64,000 nucleotides of DNA from an uncultured Paracoccaceae bacterium (GTDB taxonomy: Bacteria > Pseudomonadota > Alphaproteobacteria > Rhodobacterales > Rhodobacteraceae). The position numbers were made by a program, and so were the translations under genes. This document shows, in pieces, positions 63,337-64,000 of this stretch. Below the pieces are notes generated by a model. The model saw nothing but the letters and a program-made list of their open reading frames with translations. It made no database searches and was not told the DNA's origin. Every line of letters starts with the position of its first letter. Within the stretch, counting starts at the first letter, position 1. The stretch covers positions 1 through 64,000 of the forward strand of contig CALDUK010000021.1 of the NCBI GenBank assembly GCA_937924905.1. Direction: 5' to 3'.

Positions 63337-63978
63337 TTAGCTGTCGAGGGCGAAACGCAGGTACAGCCCTTCGCAATAGATTTCGGCCGTCTCGCCGACA
63401 TGGAACATCGTGTAGGACAAGGCGGTTTCGCGCAAACGCCGCACACCGGTCCGCGACAACAACATTGCTGCTTCGCGGTCGCGGTTCATGCCGTTCTTTT
63501 CATCCGAACAGATGATCTGGCGTGGCGACATCATAATTTCGGACGATGGCGCGCCTGCGCCAAACGCTCCGGGGGCGAAACACACGGGGTTGCTGTCTTC
63601 CTTGGTCGACAGGATCGCTTCGTCCAGTTGAATGCGCGTCAACCATTGTACCCGCAGATAGCGACCATCGCGCGTCAATACTTCGTCGCCCTTGCGCAAT
63701 GCGGCGGCGGGCACATCGCCAAAGGACGTGCGCACGCGGGTCATCGGCGCCAGTCCCGGCAGCGGCCAGGCTTCCAGCCCGTCCTGTCGTACGGCCGTCC
63801 GGGTTGTCAGTTCGCGCTGTGCGACGACAAGTTCTTCCTTGGTTTTCGAAATCTGCGCGGCGCGCTGCATCTGTCGGGCGCGTTCCGCTTTTGAATCCTG
63901 CGCCGCGTTTCTGATTTTCTTGAACGCACCGCGAATGCCAGCGGTTACATCAGCGTCAGTTTCACTCCAGGTACTCAT
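63337..63978 (-). CDS. Hint-domain-like protein with coiled-coil N terminus
   Basis: A 213-residue protein. Residues about 15-60 are charged and helical (AFKKIRNAAQDSKAERARQ, KTKEELVVAQRELTTR), then a Hedgehog/intein (Hint)-like beta fold: LAPMTRVRTSFGDVPAAAL, KGDEVLTRDGRYLRVQWL and MMSPRQIICSD, matching the usual blocks (first strand, RPGDxVxTxDxGxxxVxW, LSPxHxxL). The N-terminal Cys or Ser nucleophile of self-splicing Hint domains is Ala (GLAPM), so self-cleavage is not expected. GAGG lies before the ATG. It stands directly upstream of cheB on the same strand, but its role there is unknown. Confidence 0.7.
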   Translation of the reverse strand: MSTWSETDADVTAGIRGAFKKIRNAAQDSKAERARQMQRAAQISKTKEELVVAQRELTTRTAVRQDGLEAWPLPGLAPMTRVRTSFGDVPAAALRKGDEVLTRDGRYLRVQWLTRIQLDEAILSTKEDSNPVCFAPGAFGAGAPSSEIMMSPRQIICSDEKNGMNRDREAAMLLSRTGVRRLRETALSYTMFHVGETAEIYCEGLYLRFALDS

Positions 63979-64000
63979 ACCACTACCTCGTCACACAATT

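Overview
The window looks like chromosomal DNA of a marine alphaproteobacterium of the Rhodobacterales (Roseobacter group). The reasons are the high-GC, codon-biased genes packed on both strands; the CckA kinase next to recA; an alphaproteobacterial SOS box (GTTC-N7-GTTC); a rhizobium-type chemotaxis operon; a HemB without zinc-ligand cysteines; and many dimethylglycine-dehydrogenase-like and Rieske genes. I see no insertion sequence, prophage or CRISPR array. No gap between genes exceeds about 210 bases. I did not compute composition or run any search, so family names come from motifs and general resemblance.

Layout. 1-3.4 kb: end of an aminotransferase, a PEP mutase/isocitrate-lyase-family gene, and typA. 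3.4-16.6 kb, all minus strand: guaB, a proline-rich membrane protein, an RsmB-type rRNA methyltransferase, cckA, recA (promoter, SOS box, terminator), a DUF3179 protein, alaS, a DUF1330 protein and a MOSC protein. 16.8-17.7 kb: an agmatinase-type ureohydrolase. 17.7-28.0 kb: a complete alpha-glucoside utilisation locus (aglEFGAK on the minus strand, a divergent LacI-type regulator aglR, then a GH1 beta-glucosidase and glucokinase), with two matching palindromic operators between aglE and aglR. 28.2-33.1 kb: chemotaxis operon cheS-cheY1-cheA-cheW-cheR-cheY2 plus a small protein in the position of rhizobial cheT. The missing cheB and cheD lie at 61.7-63.3 kb on the other strand, behind a Hint-like protein.

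33.1-41.5 kb is a divergent catabolic locus and the most interesting part of the window. On the minus strand are a GntR regulator, a Gfo/Idh/MocA oxidoreductase, a Rieske oxygenase, a 76-residue protein and a FAD/folate demethylase. On the plus strand are a luciferase-like flavin monooxygenase, an aldo-keto reductase and a flavin reductase, overlapping end to end. The plus-strand trio has the content and order of the smoCBA desulfonation cassette (sulfoquinovose monooxygenase, 6-oxo-glucose reductase, flavin reductase). No sulfoquinovosidase or importer is next to it.

41.5-64 kb: dnaE; an ABC ATPase-FtsX permease-AttH operon; a fused NADH-dehydrogenase-like/SelD protein facing MnmH (2-selenouridine pathway); a small membrane protein and a ferredoxin; tRNA-Leu(CAA); mfd; a four-helix membrane protein; hemB; mtnA; an aldose epimerase; hisF-hisE; and the cheB-cheD group. 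Glucose released by the alpha-glucosidase or beta-glucosidase, and possibly by the smo-like trio, would feed the local glucokinase. CtrA-like sites upstream of recA, cckA and the che operon suggest that the CckA-CtrA relay may tie DNA repair and motility together here.
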